A stretch of DNA of 64,000 bases, from NCBI GenBank assembly GCA_030581615.1, contig JAKTTT010000012.1:310001-374000 (forward strand), read 5' to 3'. Below the pieces are notes generated by a model. It was not told where the DNA came from. It searched no databases and saw nothing but the letters and a program-made list of their open reading frames with translations. This document shows, piece by piece, positions 59,533 to 64,000 of this stretch (positions within the stretch are counted from its first letter, which is position 1; every line of letters starts with the position of its first letter). This stretch comes from Alloascoidea africana. Lineage: Eukaryota; Ascomycota; Alloascoideomycetes; Alloascoideales; Alloascoideaceae. A program made the translations under genes and the position numbers.

Positions 59533-60910
59533 AATGGAATTGAATGACAAAGATGTACAGTTAGATACATTCCATTTATAATACGCATTTTTGTTACCCT
59601 TTCATCTTTTATCGGAACGAAAAGCTTACTAGATTAGGACGAGCAATCTCTCATTTGTATGATTTTCATGAAGATAATGTGATGATGACCACGACAATGA
59701 CAACAACATTGATGACAATTGGATTTGCAAAAATGGTCAATTTTTAGTAAATTCAGTTCCTGTATATGTACTGGCGCTTATTTCCTTCTCCACAGATCTA
59801 TCCAAAGGTTTATCGATGCAGTTTGTAGATGACAAGATCAAAGGGTTGATTTTCTCCGTCTGCATGAGCTTCGAGCTTGAACATTGTCTAGCTGTATCTT
59901 TGCCATTGTAGCGTAGGATCATATTATGAAAGCCATTGGTTTTGGATGGATGAGGGCTCATTCTATACTGTGTAGTATAATGGTTACTTTTTTTTTTTTT
60001 TTTTTTGGTAGTGCTTACGTTTTGTGGGCATGACTTGTTTAGACACAAACATTCTTCAAAAGATCAGGAGTTTGTAGATCAAGGCATAAAAATGTCGTTA
60101 TGTAACAGAACAAGTATCTTACTTCTCTGCAGATTCTCCTGGCTCAAGAACTTGTCATGGAAAGCGCTAAACAGATGTGTTTTTCTTTCCAAGTATTTGT
60201 ATGTTATACCCAAGGAACACAAATTTTTTGAGCCTAAACACACTATGAACGAGTTGAATTTACACGATCACTGGTCTGTTAAATGTTGTCAAGCAATTGA
60301 GTTGATTCTATTTGCGTAATTAAATAGAAGTTTTCTGGTTGCATAATTTCGCTTTAACAAGTGTACTGCTTTTTCTATGAAGAAATCAAAAAATTTGTGC
60401 TTCACTATTTTGGCCACTGAGATCTTTTGGTCCACTGGGAATCAGCACAAGATTGGCATTACTAAAAAAATAGGGCTAGATATAGGTGTCAGAGACCCTG
60501 GATTTTCGGATTTGAAGTCTTCCACGATCAAGCTTCCAGGGAACAACTACCCCAGAATGTCAAAAGAACATACAAACCAGCTTTCGAATACTTCTTGTTA
60601 CCCGAATTTCTTCGATCCAGAGTCAGCGGCTTGTTTTGGCGGATTCCAATTGGCGGCAGACCTTGCAAATAGACCTTTAACAATTTCGGACAACCGCAAG
60701 CACAAAAAGTAGGACAAAGCGCCTTCGGGATTTTTTTACCTAGAGAGATGGTATTTAAGCGATAGGCCCTACATAGTTTCCAGCAGACCAGAACTTCCCC
60801 TAACTACCTTCCTTTAATCTTACTCTTTTTGCTCCTTTCATAGCATTGTATTCGAGCACATTGTAGTTCTGATATCAATACCCCTTTTCCAAAGATCACT
60901 TCAATTCATT
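59533..60910. other. Intergenic EGD1 / PEX11C
   Basis: About 1.4 kb. A real-ATG ORF at 60377-60712 (111 codons; MKKSKNLCFTILATEIFWST) has no recognisable domain and overlaps a likely promoter motif (TTACCCG, 60598-60604), so I do not call it a gene. A T-run of about 17 lies at 59990-60006. Nothing else seen. Confidence 0.45.
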
Positions 60911-61970
60911 ATGTCTCGTCCCGAAACCAGAGATCAAAACAGTTTGGTATATGTTCTCTCTATCTTGCACTCAAGATACGGGAACAGAACCTCCAAAGTT
61001 AGTCGGTGAGTAAACAGATAGAGAGTTTAATGATCTGCGCCAACGGACATTTGGTGATAAACCCAACGCTAACCACAATGGCAGGCTTCTTTCAAACCCC
61101 ACGACTCTGGATTCCACGCTTGCTTTGGTTTGTTACACGCTGCAAACAGCGTCCGAGCTGTTGAAAAAAGTCGATGGACACGACTGGAGGCAAACAGCCC
61201 TGTCGTGCGTGTCGAAAGTGGACACGCTTGCAACCTCGCTTGGTGCTAGCGACTCTTGCTCTCCAGCGGGACTAGTTGGAACCCAGCTAAAGCAGACAAT
61301 CCTGCAATTGCTGAAGAATCCGAAACCGACCCTGACAGTTTCCGGCGGTTCAGATGTGCGCCTGTACCAACAACTCGGGGCTCTGTCCGGCCTTATCAGC
61401 GACATTCGAATCTTCAACAGGCTCTGGGGGATGATTCCTCTGTTCGACTGGATCTTTGGAGTACTCAAAGACTATAAGCTTAAAGTTGCAGATAACCCAA
61501 CCAAGCTGGAACCCAAATTTGACAGATACCTCCTCTACCTGAAAATTCTTTCCCTTGTTTTGTACCAGCCTTTGGAAAACCTTGCTTATCTAGGCAGTCA
61601 CAAGATAATCAAAATGAAACCGTCCACAGAGCTCGCCCTATGGTGTTGGAGCTGTCGATTCTGGGCGGCCTATGTGATTTTAGAACTGGTCAGACTGGGC
61701 AAGGATTTCTACCAGAAGTTGCAAGTAGAGAAAAATGTACTTTTGACGAAAGAAAAGCACAAGGCTGGATTTCTCTCGGCAACTGGAAGCACACTTAGAA
61801 ATATATCTGGCAGCTGGTACAAGGATCTGGTCATCAACCTTTCGTACCTTCCTCTGACCGCACACTGGTCCATTGAGACGGGGCTTCTGGATAATCTCAC
61901 GGTGGGCGTGCTGGGCACGACGGCGGCGGCGGCGACGATTGGGGCCGAGTGGCTCGTGGCTCTCGAGTAG
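60911..61970 (+). CDS. Peroxin 11C-type peroxisomal membrane protein, two exons
   Basis: Exons 60911-61005 and 61085-61970 (326 residues). Intron: GTGAGT, GCTAAC (61068-61073), GCAG; splicing gives KVSRLLSNPTTLDSTLAL. Family features: an N-terminal amphipathic helical region, then GLISDIRIFNRLWGMIPLFD, DRYLLYLKILSLVLYQPLEN-LAYL, LWCWSCRFWAAYVILELVRL and WYKDLVINLSYLPLTAHWS. This order (G-L-x-S-D-x-R-x-F-x-R-L-W-G ... LENxAYL ... SRFWAA ... PLTxHWS) is that of fungal Pex11C proteins, which act in peroxisome elongation and division. S. cerevisiae has Pex25/Pex27 in this role instead. Only 326 residues, so no extra domain. Confidence 0.88.
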
Positions 61971-62642
61971 CGAGATGAAAGTGAAAGAGAAAGAGAAAGA
62001 GATAGTAAAAGTGGTATATAGCGTGTGTATGCAGGCTGGCCGGAAGCGGAAGGACCTTATGCACGCCGCCATGCGCGGCGCCCGATCCGGCAGGAATTAA
62101 ATTAGAAGCACATCTCAGCTAAAAAAGAGTGTCTCTCTTTCTCTTTTTTGCGTTTTCGTTTTCGTTTTCGTTTTGCTTCGCTTTTCTTTCTCTTCTTCTC
62201 TTCCCTCGTCTTCCTCTCTTCTCCCACAAACGTGTCTCCACTGGTGTCATGGACTAGTGTTGCCATCCATTGTCCCCCCTATTCCCTAATAACAATCACT
62301 CGATAGCCAGCCGTTCCTGGGCCCTCGTCTCGATCTATCTAGCCCACCTGCTGCCTGGTCCTACCGGCTATACCAATAATAAACTATAGATAGCTGCTTC
62401 CTCCTTTATACCTTGAACCGCAGCCATATCAGTTTTACGACTTGTCCTTGACCAACACCATCGGCCATCCAGAGCCCTCCTATTGCTCCCCGTGTGGTTA
62501 AACCATTTGAGACGCGTCCTCCATTATTATTTCACCCTCCATCAACATTAATCTATAACTTCGACCTCATCGTCTACAATCCCTCCCCAATTTCCACACA
62601 AATCCTCAACCGACAACAACCGACCGAATACGTCATTTCACA
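61971..62642. other. ITC1 promoter and leader
   Basis: About 670 bases. Pyrimidine-rich DNA with a (CGTTTT)n run at about 62152-62175 and one ACGCGT at about 62512. No gene seen. Confidence 0.5.
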
Positions 62643-64000
62643 ATGGTAAGCCATATACCTCTGTAGATGCCCATCGAACCAATCGTTCTAATAACTCTGT
62701 TGCAAAAGGTGCTCTATAAGCGCAAGCAGGTCAAGTTTGTACCACCTCCCACGAAGGTCGATGATTTGGATACCAAAGTTTGGTTCATCCCTGAGACTAG
62801 GGAATATTTTACAAAATATGAGGACTATCTTGCAAGGTATGAATTTCTTTTGATGGAACCGAAAATCTCGTCTTGTCGCCTGATCACGTATACTAACTTT
62901 TTATGGGAAAAGAATGGACTTTTACAACCGGAAAAAGTTTGTCTGTGAAATTACTGGCCACTCCTGCTTTACATACTTTGAGGCCTGTGAGAGTGAGGTA
63001 AGCATACGGAACAACAACAGCAACAACCTGGTTTTTGAAAAAGAAGGTCTACTAACCATCCACCCATAGAGACGTGAAGTTTCTGAGGTTGAGCAAAACT
63101 TCCCAGAACCGCTAAGAGAGCCTGTACTTCGATATGTTCAATTTTCAACAGTCTCGAGACTCGACATTCTCGTTGACGATGTTTACAACAAGTTCAAGCG
63201 TGATTTTTACCCTGGTGAAACCGTCATTGTGAAACTCCGAGACGAAAGGGTGAGAGGACTTGTGCGAGAAAAGGCGAGGTTTATGCAACCTCCTCCTCCA
63301 CAAACATCTGGTGGTCACCAACAACAACAACAAGAACAACAACAGCAACAACCGACTTCCTATTGCAAGTACCGCGTTCTTCTGACCAAAGAAAACCAAG
63401 AAATAGCAGTCGATGAAAACGATGTTACACGTGATAGAAAAGTCTTTACAAAATGGTACATGAAGACGTTCATAAAGCTGACCGTGAAGAGAGACTTGAA
63501 AGCTGGATCGCCATGGCTGATTAGAGACCAATACGCGGCCAAGTATCGCATCGACCAGACTTTACCGCCTCACCTTGTTCAGGCCCAAGAAGCAGCAGCT
63601 CGAGATGAAGCAAAGAAGAACAAACAGAGCGAGAAACAGTTGAAGAAAGAACAACGACTACAAGCGCGAAAACTTGCCCAGATTGAAATGAAAAAGAAAA
63701 AGAAAAGTGCAAAACAAGCAAGCAATACTGCAAAGTTGGCCGAGCTGATCAGTAGTCATGAGACTTCAACTGACCACACCATAATCCAGTACGCTCTCAC
63801 CGCCTCAACAAGGGATGGAACATTAACACCAGATATTCTACAAAGCGGCAAACTCGGAGCCTCTTCCTACAAAAACGTGGTCAAAAAGATATTAAAGGAG
63901 GATTTGAAGTTTCCTTATAATTACTCCAGCCCCGCAAAGAGGCCTACACCGCTAGTTGAGACTGGCCTTGATGTTGATAAAGTACACAAAAAAGAACTCG
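62643..64000 (+). CDS. ITC1: Isw2-complex subunit Itc1 (WAC domain), 3' end outside window
   Basis: Exons 62643-62645 (just ATG), 62709-62836, 62913-62997 and 63070 onward to the edge. Introns: GTAAGC/TTCTAAT/AAG, GTATGA/TACTAAC/AAG, GTAAGC/TACTAAC/TAG. The spliced start MVLYKRKQVKFVPPPTKVD matches Itc1 (MVLYKRKP...), followed by the WAC motif DTKVWFIPETREYFTKYEDY, RMDFYNRKKFVCEITGHSCF and EPLREPVLRY. Then come a Gln-rich stretch (about residue 150), FTKWYMKTFIKLTVKRDLKA and a Lys-rich coiled coil. Itc1, homologue of ACF1/WSTF, partners with the Isw2 ATPase to slide nucleosomes and repress early meiotic and mating genes. The DDT region and the C-terminus lie beyond the window. Confidence 0.92.

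Noticed and set aside
60377-60712. 111-codon ORF as a gene
   Set aside because: It has a real ATG, but it sits in the probable PEX11C promoter, has no recognisable domain and overlaps a Reb1-type motif.

Overview
The window is nuclear DNA of an ascomycete yeast. Genes carry short introns with GTAAGT-like donors, TACTAAC-type branch points and AG acceptors. Many products are fungal or yeast specific (PRB1, SCS7, MDM1, GEP7, ITC1, Pho85 cyclins). CTG reads as leucine at conserved positions (Ura5 NLGLF, the QLG of NAC-beta), so this is not a CUG-Ser or CUG-Ala yeast. Introns are frequent (about ten in seven genes), intergenic gaps are long, a fatty-acyl-CoA-dehydrogenase-type gene and a PEX11C-type peroxin are kept, and a DIP1984-like gene is present. 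I infer an early-diverging Saccharomycotina lineage (Dipodascaceae/Trichomonascaceae grade), without being able to name the species.

Layout. 1-7 kb: two related globin-domain genes on the minus strand, the first cut by the window edge, separated by about 3 kb with no clear gene. 7-16 kb: a large orphan membrane protein, vacuolar protease B (PRB1), a spliced GEP7/COX5-like inner-membrane protein and the sphingolipid alpha-hydroxylase SCS7. 16.7 kb: an intron-containing tRNA-Pro(AGG). 17-29 kb: a spliced 5'-nucleotidase-like phosphoesterase, an acyl-CoA dehydrogenase, spliced URA5 and the ER-vacuole tether MDM1. 29-32.5 kb: two tandem genes for secreted proteins built of short modules punctuated by Lys-Arg (Kex2) sites; the second has a homogeneous 96-bp repeat array and a GPI signal. 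33-42 kb: a ZIP zinc transporter with an exact Zap1 zinc-response element upstream, a DIP1984-like gene, a small orphan and an MMT1/2-like mitochondrial metal exporter. 43-51 kb: HPA2/3-like acetyltransferase, four-exon MRM2, a PCL6/7-like cyclin, a 3-kb gap and a REG1/2-like PP1 regulator. 51-64 kb: RAD1 (XPF), a PCL5-like cyclin, peroxisomal malate dehydrogenase MDH3 (ends SKL), EGD1, PEX11C and the 5' part of ITC1, which runs off the right edge.

Functional threads: peroxisomal and fatty-acid metabolism (MDH3, PEX11C, perhaps the acyl-CoA dehydrogenase), metal handling (ZIP transporter, MMT1/2), vacuole and ER lipid biology (PRB1, MDM1, SCS7), Pho85-cyclin and PP1 signalling (two cyclins, REG-like), and genome maintenance and chromatin (RAD1, ITC1). 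The most unusual items are the Kex2-punctuated repeat-protein gene pair, an apparent single-nucleotide exon in EGD1, the DIP1984-like gene, and the tandem globins. Several promoters share TTACCCG (Reb1-type) motifs.
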